DNA of 64,000 bases from Rouxiella badensis (GCF_002093665.1 NZ_MRWE01000001.1:186001-250000); one strand, 5' to 3'. Positions 37,717-48,283 are shown, numbered from the stretch's first letter. Notes: a model not told the origin generated them from the letters alone. Numbers and translations are program-made.

Positions 37717-38856
37717 ATGTTCGCTTTGATTAACGGTCGGATCTATACCGGCCACGATATTCTGGATAACCACGCGGTAGTGATTGCTAATGGGGTAATC
37801 GACTGTGTTTGCCCAGTTGACGCACTGCCGGCGGATATAGAAACGCGCAGTCTGGAAGGCGCCCGACTAGCCCCCGGATTCATCGACCTGCAGCTCAACG
37901 GCTGCGGCGGCGTGCAGTTCAATGACTCACTGGAAGCCATTTCGGTTGAGACGCTGGAAATCATGCAGGCGGCCAACGAGAAATCCGGCTGTACCAGCTA
38001 TCTGCCGACGCTAATTACCAGCAGTGACGAGTTCATGAAGCACGGCATCAAGGTGATGCGCGAGTATCTGGCGAAGTACCCGAATCAGGCGCTGGGTCTG
38101 CATCTTGAAGGACCGTACCTGAGCCTCGAGAAAAAAGGGACCCACAATCCGGCGTTCATCCGTAAACCGGATGCCGCAATGATAGACTACATCTGCGCCA
38201 ACGCCGACGTGGTTACCAAGGTCACGCTGGCCCCGGAACAGGTTGAGGGCAGGTTTATACGTCAGCTGCGTGACGCGGGAATCGTCGTCTCTGCCGGTCA
38301 CTCCAACTCGAGCTACGAGCAGGCGCGTGAAGGCTTTGCCGACGGTATTAGCTTCGCGACCCACTTGTATAACGCCATGCCGCCAATCTCTGGCCGTCAG
38401 CCTGGTTTGATGGGGGCGATTTTTGATACCCCAGAAGTTTACACCGGGATTATCGTAGACGGTCATCACGTCGCCTGGCCAAGTATTCGTAACGCTAAGA
38501 AACTTAAGGGCGAAAAGCTGGTATTAGTCACCGACGCGACCGCTCCGGCCGGAGCAAATATTGAAGAGTTCATTTTTGCTGGTAAAACAATATACTATCG
38601 TGATGGACTTTGTGTGGATGAAAACGGCACCCTCAGTGGTTCCGCGCTGACGATGATTCAGGCAGTACAAAACAGCGTAGAACATGTCGGTATTGCGTTA
38701 GACGAGGCGCTGCGTATGGCCACGCTCTACCCGGCTCGCGCCATTGGTGTTGAAGGAACACTGGGCAGTATTGAAGCGGGAAAAGTGGCCAACCTGACCG
38801 CGTTCACCCACGACTTCAAAATAACAAAAACCCTCGTCAACGGTGATGAGGTGTAA
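37717..38856 (+). CDS. nagA: N-acetylglucosamine-6-phosphate deacetylase
   Basis: Removes the acetyl group from GlcNAc-6-phosphate, giving the NagB substrate. The metal ligands E131 (HLEGPYLS), H195 (GHSNSS) and H216 (HLYNAM) and the catalytic D273 (VTDATAP) match the E. coli numbering. The protein has 379 residues. A gap of 159 bases to nagB, larger than in E. coli, is filled by a repeat element. Confidence 0.97.
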   Translation: MFALINGRIYTGHDILDNHAVVIANGVIDCVCPVDALPADIETRSLEGARLAPGFIDLQLNGCGGVQFNDSLEAISVETLEIMQAANEKSGCTSYLPTLITSSDEFMKHGIKVMREYLAKYPNQALGLHLEGPYLSLEKKGTHNPAFIRKPDAAMIDYICANADVVTKVTLAPEQVEGRFIRQLRDAGIVVSAGHSNSSYEQAREGFADGISFATHLYNAMPPISGRQPGLMGAIFDTPEVYTGIIVDGHHVAWPSIRNAKKLKGEKLVLVTDATAPAGANIEEFIFAGKTIYYRDGLCVDENGTLSGSALTMIQAVQNSVEHVGIALDEALRMATLYPARAIGVEGTLGSIEAGKVANLTAFTHDFKITKTLVNGDEV

Positions 38857-38872
38857 TCGCAGAGAGCAATAA

Positions 38873-40102
38873 ATGAACACAGGCGGGCAGTCACAAATAG
38901 GTAACGTTGATCTGGTCAAGCAGTTAAATAGTGCTGCGGTCTACCGCCTGATTGACCAGCAAGGACCCATCTCGCGCATTCAAATCGCCGAGCTTAGCCA
39001 GCTTGCCCCCGCCAGTGTCACCAAGATTTCCCGCCAGCTGCTCGAGCGCGGCCTGATTAAAGAAGTCGATCAACAGGCCTCGACCGGCGGCAGGCGCGCT
39101 ATCTCAATTATCACCGAGACGCGCCCGTTTCAGACCGTGGCGGTCCGTTTGGGCCGCAACGACGCCACGCTCACGCTATACGACCTGAGCGCCAAGGCCC
39201 TTTCTGAACAGCATTATCCCCTGCCGGAACGCACTCAGGAGACGCTCGAAAATGCGCTAGTCTCCGCTATCACCCATTTTATGGAAGTCAATCAGCGCAA
39301 AATTCGTGAACTGATTGCGATCGCCGTGATCTTGCCCGGGCTGGTCGATCCGGTCAAAGGCATCGTGCGCTACATGCCGCATATCAGCGTTCACAACTGG
39401 CGGTTGGTGGACATTCTTGAAAGCAAGTTCAACGTCACCAGCTTTGTCGGCCATGACATCCGCAGTCTGGCGTTGGCGGAGCACTACTTCGGTGCAACGC
39501 GCGACTGCCAGGACTCCATTTTGGTTCGTTTGCATCGCGGAACCGGTGCCGGCATTCTGGTTAACGGACAAATCTTCCTCGGCAGCAACGGCAACGTCGG
39601 CGAGATTGGCCACATTCAGGTCGATCCCCTCGGTGAACGTTGTCACTGCGGCAATTTTGGCTGCCTCGAGACCATCGCGGCCAACTCGGCTATCGAAAAT
39701 CGGGTGCGCAATCTGCTGACGCAGGGCTATCCAAGCAAGCTTTCGCTGGACGACTGCACCATCAGCAGCATCTGCAAAGCGGCAAACCGTGGCGATCAGC
39801 TCGCCTGCGAGGTGATTGAATACGTCGGCCGTCATCTCGGTAAAAGCATTGCCATCGCGATAAACCTGTTCAACCCACAGAAAGTCGTCATCGCAGGTGA
39901 AATCACCGAAGCCGATAAAGTGCTGCTCCCTGCCCTGCAGAGCTGCATCAATACTCAGGTATTGAAAGATTTCCGCCGCAACCTGCCGATTGTGACGTCA
40001 GAATTGAACCATCGTTCGGCCATCGGTGCGTTTGCGCTGGTGAAACGCGCGATGCTCAACGGCGTGCTGCTCCAGCGTCTGCTGGAAAATTCGGCCCAAT
40101 AG
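38873..40102 (+). CDS. nagC: N-acetylglucosamine repressor NagC
   Basis: ROK-family repressor of the nag genes, induced by GlcNAc-6-phosphate. An N-terminal helix-turn-helix (SRIQIAELSQLAPASVTKIS) is followed by the ROK domain with zinc motif CHCGNFGCLE and the sugar-binding EIGHIQVDPLGE. It has 409 residues against 406 in E. coli. It starts 16 bases after nagA and controls the divergent nagE promoter and its own operon. Confidence 0.97.
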   Translation: MNTGGQSQIGNVDLVKQLNSAAVYRLIDQQGPISRIQIAELSQLAPASVTKISRQLLERGLIKEVDQQASTGGRRAISIITETRPFQTVAVRLGRNDATLTLYDLSAKALSEQHYPLPERTQETLENALVSAITHFMEVNQRKIRELIAIAVILPGLVDPVKGIVRYMPHISVHNWRLVDILESKFNVTSFVGHDIRSLALAEHYFGATRDCQDSILVRLHRGTGAGILVNGQIFLGSNGNVGEIGHIQVDPLGERCHCGNFGCLETIAANSAIENRVRNLLTQGYPSKLSLDDCTISSICKAANRGDQLACEVIEYVGRHLGKSIAIAINLFNPQKVVIAGEITEADKVLLPALQSCINTQVLKDFRRNLPIVTSELNHRSAIGAFALVKRAMLNGVLLQRLLENSAQ

Positions 40103-40197
40103 TTTCTGGTTTGACGGTCCCGGCATCTTCAGGGATGAAGGGGCTTTGCTGTTGCATTTGAGATGCAAAAATCTGGTCGTGAAAAAATAGGTTATCT

Positions 40198-40950
40198 ATG
40201 ACAATTAAAAACGTAATTTGTGATATCGACGGCGTTCTGCTGCATGACAATACGCCAGTGCCCGGTGCCGACCTGTTTTTAGCACGTGTTCAGGAACAGG
40301 GAATGCCGCTGGTTATCCTGACCAATTACCCCTCTCAGACCGCACAAGACCTTGCTAATCGCTTTGCTTCCGCAGGACTCGACGTGCCGGAAAGCGCCTT
40401 TTTCACCTCAGCGATGGCCACCGCAGACTTCCTTAAGCGTCAGGAAGGTAAAAAAGCCTACGTGATTGGCGAAGGCGCGCTTATCCATGAGCTGTACAAC
40501 GCCGGATTTACGATCACCGATATTAATCCTGATTTCGTGATAGTCGGTGAAACGCGGTCGTACAACTGGGACATGATGCACAAAGCCGCCTACTTTGTCG
40601 CCAACGGCGCACGGTTTATTGCCACCAATCCCGACTACCACGGGCACGGTTTTGTGCCTGCCTGCGGCGCGCTCTGTGCACCGATTGAGAAAATCACCGG
40701 CCGCAAGCCGTTCGTGGTCGGCAAACCAAGCCCCTGGATCATCCGTTCCGCGCTGAACAAGATGCAGGCGCACTCCGAAGACACCGTGATTGTCGGTGAC
40801 AATCTACGCACCGATATTTTGGCTGGCTTTCAGGCCGGACTCGAAACCATTCTGGTGCTGAGCGGCGTTTCGACGTTAAACGACGTGGAAAACATGCCGT
40901 TCCGACCGACCTGGATCTACCCTTCCGTAGCCGATATCGACGTCATCTAA
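40198..40950 (+). CDS. nagD: HAD-family UMP phosphatase NagD
   Basis: Class IIA HAD phosphatase, 250 residues; the E. coli enzyme prefers nucleoside monophosphates. The nucleophile is D9 with general acid D11 in CDIDGVLLHDN; the LTNYPS, GKPSPW and VGDNLRTDILAG motifs complete the active site. It is the last gene of nagBACD, followed by a strong terminator. Its link to amino-sugar metabolism is unclear. Confidence 0.96.
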   Translation: MTIKNVICDIDGVLLHDNTPVPGADLFLARVQEQGMPLVILTNYPSQTAQDLANRFASAGLDVPESAFFTSAMATADFLKRQEGKKAYVIGEGALIHELYNAGFTITDINPDFVIVGETRSYNWDMMHKAAYFVANGARFIATNPDYHGHGFVPACGALCAPIEKITGRKPFVVGKPSPWIIRSALNKMQAHSEDTVIVGDNLRTDILAGFQAGLETILVLSGVSTLNDVENMPFRPTWIYPSVADIDVI

Positions 40951-41303
40951 CGCGCCCCCAGTCATTTTTTGCCAGCGCCGGTCACTAAAAACCGGCGCTT
41001 TTTCTTTATTTGATAAGTTACGCCCGCTATTTTTAGCCTCATCTATCCCACCCGGCCTTTTTTTGAAGATTCGATAATTTATCCCCCTTAAAAATGACAA
41101 TCCGCTAAGAAACGCAGAGGGTCAACCAACTATTTTTCAAACAATCGCTAAATTGCTTGCAAAGGCTCTCGCTTTTACGCATTTTCATTATCAGAGACGC
41201 AGCGTAGTCCGAAATAAATTGTGAATTCGGTAATGCCGCCCAACAACAACTCGGTAATGAAAAATAACATCACCGCCAGAGAAAAGCCGTTAGGGAGAGT
41301 TAT
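40951..41303. other. nagD-asnB intergenic region
   Basis: No gene seen. It holds the nagD terminator and the asnB promoter/leader. Two 9-base direct repeats TCGGTAATG at 41227 and 41251 lie in the leader. I could not place a convincing sigma-70 promoter. GGGAGAG before the asnB ATG is its ribosome site. Confidence 0.6.
40975..41005 (+). terminator. nagBACD terminator
   Basis: A 9-bp stem AGCGCCGGT/ACCGGCGCT with an eight-base loop and trailing TTTTC, closing the nag operon. Confidence 0.9.
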
Positions 41304-42968
41304 ATGTGTTCTATATTTGGTGTGCTCGACATTAAAACCGACTCCGTCGAGCTGCGCAAAAAGGCGCTTGAGCTGTCACGCTTGATGCGCCATCGTGGTC
41401 CAGACTGGTCCGGCGTTTACGCCAGCGACAAAGCGATTCTTTGTCACGAGCGTCTGTCGATTGTTGACGTCAACAACGGCGCGCAACCCCTGTACAACGA
41501 AGCACAAACTCACGTTCTGGCAGTTAACGGCGAAATTTACAACCATCAGGCGCTGCGTGCCTCCCTTGGCGAGCGTTATGCGTTCCAGACCGAATCCGAC
41601 TGTGAAGTGATCCTCGCGCTTTACCAGGAAAAAGGCCCGGCGTTCCTCGATGAACTGCAGGGAATGTTCGCCTTTATCCTTTATGACACTGAAAAAGACG
41701 CTTACCTGATTGGCCGTGACCACCTGGGCATTATCCCGCTTTATATGGGCTACGATGAGCATGGCAACATGTTCCTGGCTTCAGAGATGAAATCACTGGT
41801 TCCAGTGTGCCGCACCATCAAAGAGTTCCCGGCGGGCAGCTACCTGTGGAGCAAAGACGGCGAAATCGTTGAGTACTATCAGCGTGAATGGTTCGAGTTT
41901 GACAACGTTAAAGACAACGTCACTGACAAGGTTGCGCTGAAAGACGCGCTGGAAGAGTCGGTGAAAAGCCACTTGATGTCAGACGTACCTTACGGCGTGC
42001 TGCTGTCCGGCGGTCTGGACTCCTCAATTATCTCTGCGATAACCAAGAAGTTCGCCGGTCGTCGCATTGAAGATAAAGATCAAAGCGAAGCCTGGTGGCC
42101 ACAACTGCACTCCTTCGCGGTAGGTCTTGAGGGCTCACCCGACCTGCGTGCGGCACAGGAAGTGGCGAACCACCTCGGTACCGTGCACCACGAAATTCAT
42201 TTCACCGTGCAGGAAGGTCTCGACGCTATCCGTGACGTGATTTATCACATCGAAACCTACGACGTGACCACCATTCGTGCGTCGACCCCGATGTACCTGA
42301 TGTCGCGCAAGATCAAGGCGATGGGCATCAAAATGGTGCTGTCTGGTGAAGGTGCCGATGAAGTGTTTGGCGGCTACCTGTACTTCCATAAAGCGCCAAA
42401 CGAGCAGGAATTCCACGAAGAGACCGTGCGTAAGCTGCTGGCTCTGCACATGTATGACTGTGCGCGCGCCAACAAGGCGATGTCAGCCTGGGGCGTAGAA
42501 GCTCGCGTGCCTTTCCTGGACAAAAAATTCCTCGACGTCGCGATGCGCGTTAACCCGAAAGACAAAATGTGCGGCAATGGCAAAATGGAAAAACATATTC
42601 TGCGCGAATGTTTTGAAGACTATTTGCCGAAAAGCGTGGCGTGGCGTCAGAAAGAGCAATTCTCTGACGGGGTGGGCTACAGCTGGATTGACACCTTAAA
42701 AGAAGTGGCAGCGCAGCAGGTGACCGACCAACAGCTCGAAACTGCGCATTTCCGCTTCCCTTACAACACCCCGACCTCGAAAGAGGGGTATCTGTACCGG
42801 ACTATCTTTGAAGAGCTGTTCCCGGTTCCAAGCGCAGCAGAATGCGTTCCGGGTGGCCCGACAGTCGCCTGTTCTTCAGCGAAAGCCGTTGAGTGGGATG
42901 AATCGTTCAAAACCATGAACGATCCTTCTGGCCGTGCCGTAGGCGTGCATGAATCTGCCTATCAATAA
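41304..42968 (+). CDS. asnB: asparagine synthetase B (glutamine-hydrolysing)
   Basis: Makes asparagine from aspartate, ATP and glutamine. The N-terminal glutaminase domain has the nucleophile C2 (MCSIFGVLD). The synthetase domain carries the PP-loop LLSGGLDSSI near residue 235. The 554 residues equal the family length (E. coli 554). It is monocistronic and lies between the nag operon and the tRNA genes, as in E. coli. Confidence 0.98.
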   Translation: MCSIFGVLDIKTDSVELRKKALELSRLMRHRGPDWSGVYASDKAILCHERLSIVDVNNGAQPLYNEAQTHVLAVNGEIYNHQALRASLGERYAFQTESDCEVILALYQEKGPAFLDELQGMFAFILYDTEKDAYLIGRDHLGIIPLYMGYDEHGNMFLASEMKSLVPVCRTIKEFPAGSYLWSKDGEIVEYYQREWFEFDNVKDNVTDKVALKDALEESVKSHLMSDVPYGVLLSGGLDSSIISAITKKFAGRRIEDKDQSEAWWPQLHSFAVGLEGSPDLRAAQEVANHLGTVHHEIHFTVQEGLDAIRDVIYHIETYDVTTIRASTPMYLMSRKIKAMGIKMVLSGEGADEVFGGYLYFHKAPNEQEFHEETVRKLLALHMYDCARANKAMSAWGVEARVPFLDKKFLDVAMRVNPKDKMCGNGKMEKHILRECFEDYLPKSVAWRQKEQFSDGVGYSWIDTLKEVAAQQVTDQQLETAHFRFPYNTPTSKEGYLYRTIFEELFPVPSAAECVPGGPTVACSSAKAVEWDESFKTMNDPSGRAVGVHESAYQ

Positions 42969-42987
42969 GTGACATTTTTTCAAGCTA

Positions 42988-43013
42988 ACGGGCCACTTTA
43001 GGCCCGTTTTTTT
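42988..43013 (+). terminator. asnB terminator
   Basis: A 7-bp stem ACGGGCC/GGCCCGT with a six-base loop and a seven-base T-run, 20 bases after asnB. Confidence 0.9.
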
Positions 43014-43117
43014 ATGTTTAAATTAATTGAATATCCTATCTTTTGTAGAATTTATCGCCGGAGTGGTCATAAGCTACCCAAATGCACCGCATCCGCGCTT
43101 TTTTGGCAAAAAACTTG

Positions 43118-43146
43118 TTGACGCAAAACTGCCATATACGCATAAT
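43118..43146 (+). promoter_or_regulatory. tRNA operon promoter
   Basis: TTGACG, a 17-base spacer and CATAAT, then a GC-rich discriminator GCGCCCCGC. The strong boxes and GC discriminator are typical of stable-RNA promoters under stringent control. It lies 40 bases before metT. Confidence 0.8.
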
Positions 43147-43186
43147 GCGCCCCGCAACGCCGATGAAGGTTGAGCAGAAAGAAGAC

Positions 43187-43263
43187 GGCTACGTAGCTCA
43201 GTTGGTTAGAGCACATCACTCATAATGATGGGGTCACAGGTTCGAATCCCGTCGTAGCCACCA
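43187..43263 (+). tRNA. metT: tRNA-Met (CAT), elongator
   Basis: A 77-base cloverleaf with acceptor stem GGCTACG/CGTAGCC and an encoded CCA end. The anticodon CAT is at 43221-43223 in the loop CTCATAA, and the T-loop is GGTTCGAATCC. It looks identical to E. coli metT. The acceptor pairs fully, so this is the elongator and not the initiator tRNA. Confidence 0.97.
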
Positions 43264-43320
43264 TTTTATTCTGAATGGTTATGAGCAAAGTCGTAGTAAG
43301 AATTATGCAGTAAACACCAT

Positions 43321-43395
43321 TGGGGTATCGCCAAGCGGTAAGGCACCGGTTTTTGATACCGGCATTCCCTGGTTCGAATCCAGGTACCCCAGCCA
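43321..43395 (+). tRNA. glnU: tRNA-Gln (TTG)
   Basis: A 75-base cloverleaf, acceptor TGGGGTA/TACCCCA with GCCA 3' end encoded. The anticodon TTG is at 43353-43355 inside the loop TTTTGAT. It resembles E. coli glnU/glnW. It is the second and last gene of this operon; E. coli carries seven tRNA genes at the same place (metT-leuW-glnUW-metU-glnVX). Confidence 0.96.
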
Positions 43396-43405
43396 AATTT
43401 AGAAA

Positions 43406-43427
43406 AGCTCGCTTCGGCGGGCTTTTT
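43406..43427 (+). terminator. tRNA operon terminator
   Basis: AGCTCGC-TTCG-GCGGGCT with a stable TTCG tetraloop and TTTTT, eleven bases after tRNA-Gln. Confidence 0.85.
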
Positions 43428-43542
43428 GCTTTTCTGCGTCCTGGCTTTTGCCTGACCTTATTTTCGGACATCAACAATAGCGGACACAAAAAAGGCAGTG
43501 AAGCCACTGCCTTGATAGATTCGACACTTCCCTGCCTTTTAT

Positions 43543-44742
43543 TTACAGTCCTAAGGCATATTCCAGCGCCATGGATTTCAGCTTGCCCGCTCTCTGAGCC
43601 GCCATCAAGGCCAGATTGCGAAGAATTCGCACCGGCGGCAGACTGTTGCTGAACGCGGTGTAGAACAGGTCCATGCCGCTCTGCATCATCAGGTTGTCAA
43701 CTCTGCGACGGCGCTGATAGCGTTGCAGTACCCTCTCACTCCACCAGGCTTCACCTTTGTCATTCGCCTGCGCGACCACGTCCAGCAGCGCCTCAACGTC
43801 CCGATAGCCAAGATTCACGCCCTGACCGGCCAGTGGATTAATGGTATGCGCCGCGTCACCGACCAACACCAACCCCGGCGAGACGTAGCGCTGAGCGTGA
43901 CGACGCACCAGCGGGAAAGACCCTGACGAGAGCGCCTGAACCGTCCCGAGACGCGGCGGGAACGCGGCCGTAATCTCCTGGGTCAGCTGTTTCATATTTA
44001 ACGACTGTAGTTGGCGGATACGCTGCGGGCTGTCGTACCAAACGAGCGAGGCGTGGTTGCCCCACAGCGGCAGGAACGCACGCGGTCCGCTCGGGTAAAA
44101 CTGCTGCCAGGTGACATCCAGATCCTTCGACTGAGTTTCGACGTTAATCAGCATACAGTTCTGGCGATACTGCCAGCCATCAATGCCAATTCCAGCCTGC
44201 TGACGCACCAATGAATTCGCCCCGTCTGCGGCCACGACCAATTTGGCATCAATCGTTTCACCACTAACCAGCTCCAGCAACCATCCGCCCTCGCCCGCAT
44301 TTTTCAGTTGCTTAAGCTTGTCTGGGCAAAATAGGGTCAGATTTTCCAGCAGCTGCATCTCCTGCCACAGAGCCAGCTGAAGCACCCGGTTTTCGAGCAT
44401 AAAGCCCAGTTCAGGCAGACCGAGCGACTGGGCGTCGAACAATACCTCCGACCCCGGCTGCTCCCAGGTTTCCAGACGGCGATACGGCGTAAATCGCATT
44501 TTTGCGACGTTTTTCCATGCGCCAAGCTTCTCGAGCAGGCGCACGGAAGCGCAGCCAATGGCGGAAATACGCAGATCGATGGGATCGGCAGCATCAAAAG
44601 GCTGTGGCGCCTTGTCTTCAATAACCGCCACATTCAGCCCTTGCTGAGCGAAACCCAGCGCCGTCGCGGCACCGACCATTCCACCGCCTACCACCACCAC
44701 GTCGAAGGACTTATTTATCATTTTTGTCACGACAGTATTCAT
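43543..44742 (-). CDS. ubiF: 3-demethoxyubiquinol 3-hydroxylase UbiF
   Basis: FAD mono-oxygenase that adds the third hydroxyl in aerobic ubiquinone synthesis. The N-terminal FAD fold is VVVVGGGMVGAATALG. The second FAD motif is LVGDAAHTINPLAGQGVNLGYRD, of which GDAAHTINPLAGQG is the core. The protein has 399 residues if the first ATG is used; an ATG seven codons later (MINKSFDVVVV) is also possible. It is divergent from miaB, with the tRNA genes behind it, as in E. coli. Confidence 0.95.
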   Translation of the reverse strand: MNTVVTKMINKSFDVVVVGGGMVGAATALGFAQQGLNVAVIEDKAPQPFDAADPIDLRISAIGCASVRLLEKLGAWKNVAKMRFTPYRRLETWEQPGSEVLFDAQSLGLPELGFMLENRVLQLALWQEMQLLENLTLFCPDKLKQLKNAGEGGWLLELVSGETIDAKLVVAADGANSLVRQQAGIGIDGWQYRQNCMLINVETQSKDLDVTWQQFYPSGPRAFLPLWGNHASLVWYDSPQRIRQLQSLNMKQLTQEITAAFPPRLGTVQALSSGSFPLVRRHAQRYVSPGLVLVGDAAHTINPLAGQGVNLGYRDVEALLDVVAQANDKGEAWWSERVLQRYQRRRRVDNLMMQSGMDLFYTAFSNSLPPVRILRNLALMAAQRAGKLKSMALEYALGL

Positions 44743-45053
44743 TCTGCTCTTCGTTTACTGGGTTATTTTTCGTGAAATCAAGGCACGCGCCCGATAGATA
44801 TTTTGAGAAGTGTACCGGATTTTTCTGTTGCTATCAGTCCGTAACCTGCGCTGACGCACTAGCCACTCGATTGATGTGGGATTACAATACTTCTCCAGAA
44901 ATACGCCGCCCGGTAAAAAACACTCACCGGCTGTACGGCAGAGTCTATTCGCCACCCCATTCCCAAACTATTGACCAATAGGCTCTGAGGCTTCACTCCA
45001 GAAGTAGAGTATAGGGGTGTTTTGTTTAACGCTTTTTGAGTAATGGCATGTCA
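44743..45053. other. ubiF/miaB divergent promoter region
   Basis: No supported gene in about 310 bases; a plus-strand frame of 85 codons overlapping the ubiF start has no recognisable product. I see no clear repeat or operator. A TATAGG before miaB is a weak -10 candidate. Confidence 0.55.
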
Positions 45054-46478
45054 ATGAAGAAAAAACTGCATATTAAAACCTGGGGCTGCCAGATGAACGA
45101 GTACGATTCATCTAAAATGGCTGACCTGCTTAACAGCACACACGGTTTCGAACTCACTGAAAATGCCGAAGAGGCCGACGTGCTGTTGCTTAATACTTGC
45201 TCAATCAGGGAAAAGGCGCAGGAGAAAGTCTTCCACCAGCTCGGCCGCTGGAAGCTGCTCAAGCGCAAAAGACCCGAGATTATTATCGGCGTCGGCGGCT
45301 GCGTGGCCTCGCAGGAAGGCAAGCTGATTCGCCAGCGCGCCCACTATGTCGACATCGTATTCGGCCCGCAAACGCTGCACCGCCTGCCGGAAATGATCAA
45401 CCACGTACGCGGCAGCAAAAGTCCTATCGTTGACGTCAGCTTCCCCGAAATCGAAAAATTCGACCGCCTGCCTGAACCCCGTGCCGACGGCCCGACCGCC
45501 TTTGTCTCCATCATGGAGGGCTGCAACAAGTACTGTAGCTTCTGCGTAGTGCCTTACACCCGCGGCGAAGAAGTCAGCCGCCCGAGCGACGACGTGCTGT
45601 TCGAAATCGCCCAACTTGCGGCACAGGGCGTGCGTGAGGTTAACCTGCTGGGCCAGAATGTTAACGCCTATCGCGGTCCTGGCTTTGACGGTGAGATTTG
45701 CACCTTCGCCGAGCTGCTGCGCCTGGTCGCTAGCATCGACGGCATCGACCGTATTCGCTTCACCACCAGCCACCCTATCGAGTTTACCGACGACATCATC
45801 GAGGTTTATAAAGATACCCCTGAGCTGGTGAGCTTCCTGCATCTGCCGGTGCAATGCGGCTCAGACCGTGTGCTGACCATGATGAAGCGCGCGCACACCG
45901 TGCTGGAGTATAAATCCACGCTGCGTAAAATCCTCAAGGCGCGCCCTGGCATCACCTTTAGCTCCGACTTTATCGTCGGCTTCCCTGGTGAGACCGCGGA
46001 AGACCACGCGCAGACCATGAAGCTTATCGCCGACGTCAACATGGACGTCAGCTACAGCTTTATCTACTCTGCTCGCCCGGGCACGCCGGCGGCGGACATG
46101 GTTGACGACGTCAGCGAAGAGGAGAAGAAGCAGCGCCTGTACGAATTGCAGGAACGCATTCTCCAGCAGTCCCTGCGCATTAGTCGCGCCATGATTGGCA
46201 CCGTGCAACGCATTCTGGTGGAAGGCACGTCTCGCAAGAGCATCATGGAGTTGACAGGCCGCACCGAAAACAACCGCGTGGTCAATTTCGAAGGCACGCC
46301 GGACATGATTGGCAAGTTCGTAGACGTCGAGATTATCGACGTACTGACCAACTCCCTGCGCGGCATCGTGGTGCGTACCGAAGACCAGATGGATCTGCGT
46401 CAAATTGCCTCCCCGCAGTCGGTGATTGCACGCACCCGTAAAGAGAATGAAATCGGCGTGGGTCTCTATCAGCCCTAA
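45054..46478 (+). CDS. miaB: tRNA-2-methylthio-N6-isopentenyladenosine synthase MiaB
   Basis: Radical-SAM methylthiotransferase that converts i6A37 to ms2i6A37 in tRNAs. The auxiliary cluster cysteines are C12, C49 and C83; the radical-SAM triad is C157, C161 and C164 in [12 protein letters not shown]-terminal TRAM domain ends GVGLYQP. The start [11 protein letters not shown] aligns exactly with E. coli MiaB (474 residues). An ATG two codons earlier and a TTG further up are possible alternatives. Confidence 0.96.
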   Translation: MKKKLHIKTWGCQMNEYDSSKMADLLNSTHGFELTENAEEADVLLLNTCSIREKAQEKVFHQLGRWKLLKRKRPEIIIGVGGCVASQEGKLIRQRAHYVDIVFGPQTLHRLPEMINHVRGSKSPIVDVSFPEIEKFDRLPEPRADGPTAFVSIMEGCNKYCSFCVVPYTRGEEVSRPSDDVLFEIAQLAAQGVREVNLLGQNVNAYRGPGFDGEICTFAELLRLVASIDGIDRIRFTTSHPIEFTDDIIEVYKDTPELVSFLHLPVQCGSDRVLTMMKRAHTVLEYKSTLRKILKARPGITFSSDFIVGFPGETAEDHAQTMKLIADVNMDVSYSFIYSARPGTPAADMVDDVSEEEKKQRLYELQERILQQSLRISRAMIGTVQRILVEGTSRKSIMELTGRTENNRVVNFEGTPDMIGKFVDVEIIDVLTNSLRGIVVRTEDQMDLRQIASPQSVIARTRKENEIGVGLYQP

Positions 46479-46498
46479 TCTTTTCAATGATTAACGTT

Positions 46499-46527
46499 AA
46501 AGGGCGCTCAGGCGCCCTTTATTTTTT
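46499..46527 (+). terminator. miaB terminator
   Basis: A 9-bp stem AAAGGGCGC/GCGCCCTTT with loop TCAG and the T-run ATTTTTT. Confidence 0.9.
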
Positions 46528-46661
46528 GGAGAAAGGCCGCATATTCTGATCAACAGCACTTGAGGTGCTGGGAAAATTTCGCCAAGGGCATGTATGATTA
46601 CTTTATAAAGTCGTCATCGAAATACACCTTCAACAGGTCCCGAGTGGCCCAGAGGAATAGT

Positions 46662-47732
46662 TTGAACGTTGTAACACAAGAGATTTTGCTGGAGCCCGAA
46701 GACAATCAGCGTCTGCTGAGTCTTTGTGGCCCGTTTGATGACAACATCAAACAACTGGAGCGCCGGTTGGGCATCGAGATCAATCGTCGTGATAACGCCT
46801 TTAAACTGGTAGGTAAAAACCTTTGCGTCGAAGCGGCCGCGGATATCCTGCGCGACCTGTATGTCGACACGGCGCCGCTGCGCGGTGAAATTCAGGACAT
46901 CGATCCTGAAAAAATCCACCTGGCCATTAAAGAGAGTCGTGTACTGGAGCAAACCGCAGAGAGCGTGCCGGACTACGGTAAAGCGGTCATTATCAAGACC
47001 AAGCGCGGCATGATTAAGCCGCGCACGCCGAACCAGGCACAGTATATTGCCAACGTGCTTGACCACGATATCACCTTTGGTATCGGGCCTGCCGGTACGG
47101 GTAAAACGTATCTGGCGGTTGCGGCAGCGGTTGACGCACTGGAGCGCCAGGAGGTTCGTCGTATTCTACTGACGCGCCCCGCGGTCGAAGCCGGTGAAAA
47201 ACTGGGCTTCCTGCCCGGCGATCTCAGCCAGAAGGTCGACCCTTACCTGCGTCCCCTGTATGATGCGCTGTTCGAAATGCTCGGCTTTGAGAAAGTCGAG
47301 AAGCTGATTGAGCGAAACGTAATTGAAGTTGCGCCGCTGGCCTACATGCGCGGCCGTACACTCAATGACGCCTTTATCATTCTGGACGAAAGCCAGAATA
47401 CCTCGATTGAACAGATGAAAATGTTCCTGACGCGTATCGGTTTCAACTCCAAGGCGGTTATTACCGGCGACGTTACGCAGATTGACCTGCCGCGCCACCA
47501 AAAATCCGGCCTGCGCCACGCCATTGAAGTGCTTTCTGGCGTTGAAGAGTTGAGCTTTAACTTCTTCCACAGCGAAGACGTCGTGCGCCACCCGGTGGTT
47601 GCCCGCATCGTGGTCGCGTATGAAACCTGGGAAGAAGAAGACCAGAAACGCCGTGACGAGGTTGCCAGACAGCGCAAGCAAGAATCACAGCAGTATGCTG
47701 CCCAACCCACCCCTGAACAGAGCAATACATGA
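46662..47732 (+). CDS. ybeZ: PhoH-like ATPase YbeZ
   Basis: PhoH-family NTPase, linked to RNA handling and ribosome quality with YbeY. The Walker A motif is [11 protein letters not shown] and Walker B is [14 protein letters not shown] start is chosen: it gives [14 protein letters not shown], which aligns with the E. coli start, and GAGGA lies 5 bases before it. A frame-extended reading adds 34 residues with no family match. The 356-residue protein has a charged Gln/Pro-containing tail. It overlaps ybeY by ATGA. Confidence 0.94.
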   Translation: MNVVTQEILLEPEDNQRLLSLCGPFDDNIKQLERRLGIEINRRDNAFKLVGKNLCVEAAADILRDLYVDTAPLRGEIQDIDPEKIHLAIKESRVLEQTAESVPDYGKAVIIKTKRGMIKPRTPNQAQYIANVLDHDITFGIGPAGTGKTYLAVAAAVDALERQEVRRILLTRPAVEAGEKLGFLPGDLSQKVDPYLRPLYDALFEMLGFEKVEKLIERNVIEVAPLAYMRGRTLNDAFIILDESQNTSIEQMKMFLTRIGFNSKAVITGDVTQIDLPRHQKSGLRHAIEVLSGVEELSFNFFHSEDVVRHPVVARIVVAYETWEEEDQKRRDEVARQRKQESQQYAAQPTPEQSNT

Positions 47733-48199
47733 GTCATCAGGTTATTTTAGATTTACAGATTGCCAGCGAGAGCAGCGAAGGCTTGCCGGCAGAGAGCGAC
47801 TTCCAGCAGTGGCTGGAAGCCGTACTTCCTCAGTTCCAGGAAGAGTCGGAAGTGACAATCCGCATCGTTGACGAGGCGGAAAGCCATGAGCTGAACATGA
47901 CCTATCGCGGTAAAGACAAGCCGACCAACGTGCTGTCTTTCCCGTTTGAAGCACCACCGGGCATGGAAATGCCGTTGCTTGGCGATTTGGTCATCTGCCG
48001 TCAGGTCGTTGAACAAGAAGCCCGCGAGCAAAATAAGGCGTTAAATGCGCACTGGGCCCATATGGTTGTCCACGGTAGCCTCCATCTGCTAGGGTATGAC
48101 CACATCGAAGAGGAAGAAGCGGAAGAGATGGAAGCCATCGAGATTGAGATTATGCAATCTCTCGGACATCCCGACCCTTATCTTTTGCTCGACGAATGA
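47729..48199 (+). CDS. ybeY: endoribonuclease YbeY
   Basis: Zinc-dependent single-strand endoribonuclease needed for 16S rRNA 3' maturation and 70S quality control. The metal triad H115, H119 and H125 appears in [13 protein letters not shown]. It has 156 residues, typical of the family. The 4-base ATGA overlap with ybeZ indicates coupled translation. Confidence 0.97.
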   Translation: MSHQVILDLQIASESSEGLPAESDFQQWLEAVLPQFQEESEVTIRIVDEAESHELNMTYRGKDKPTNVLSFPFEAPPGMEMPLLGDLVICRQVVEQEAREQNKALNAHWAHMVVHGSLHLLGYDHIEEEEAEEMEAIEIEIMQSLGHPDPYLLLDE

Positions 48200-48283
48200 T
48201 TTATTCGATGAATCATTAGTCGAAAGAATAGTGTCACTCGACGAAACGCACTAAAAAGCATTACTCTGTTTTCATTACCCATG

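Noticed and set aside
44724-44981. Plus-strand 85-codon frame between ubiF and miaB
   Set aside because: It overlaps the ubiF 5' end, is cysteine-rich without pattern, and lacks a ribosome site.
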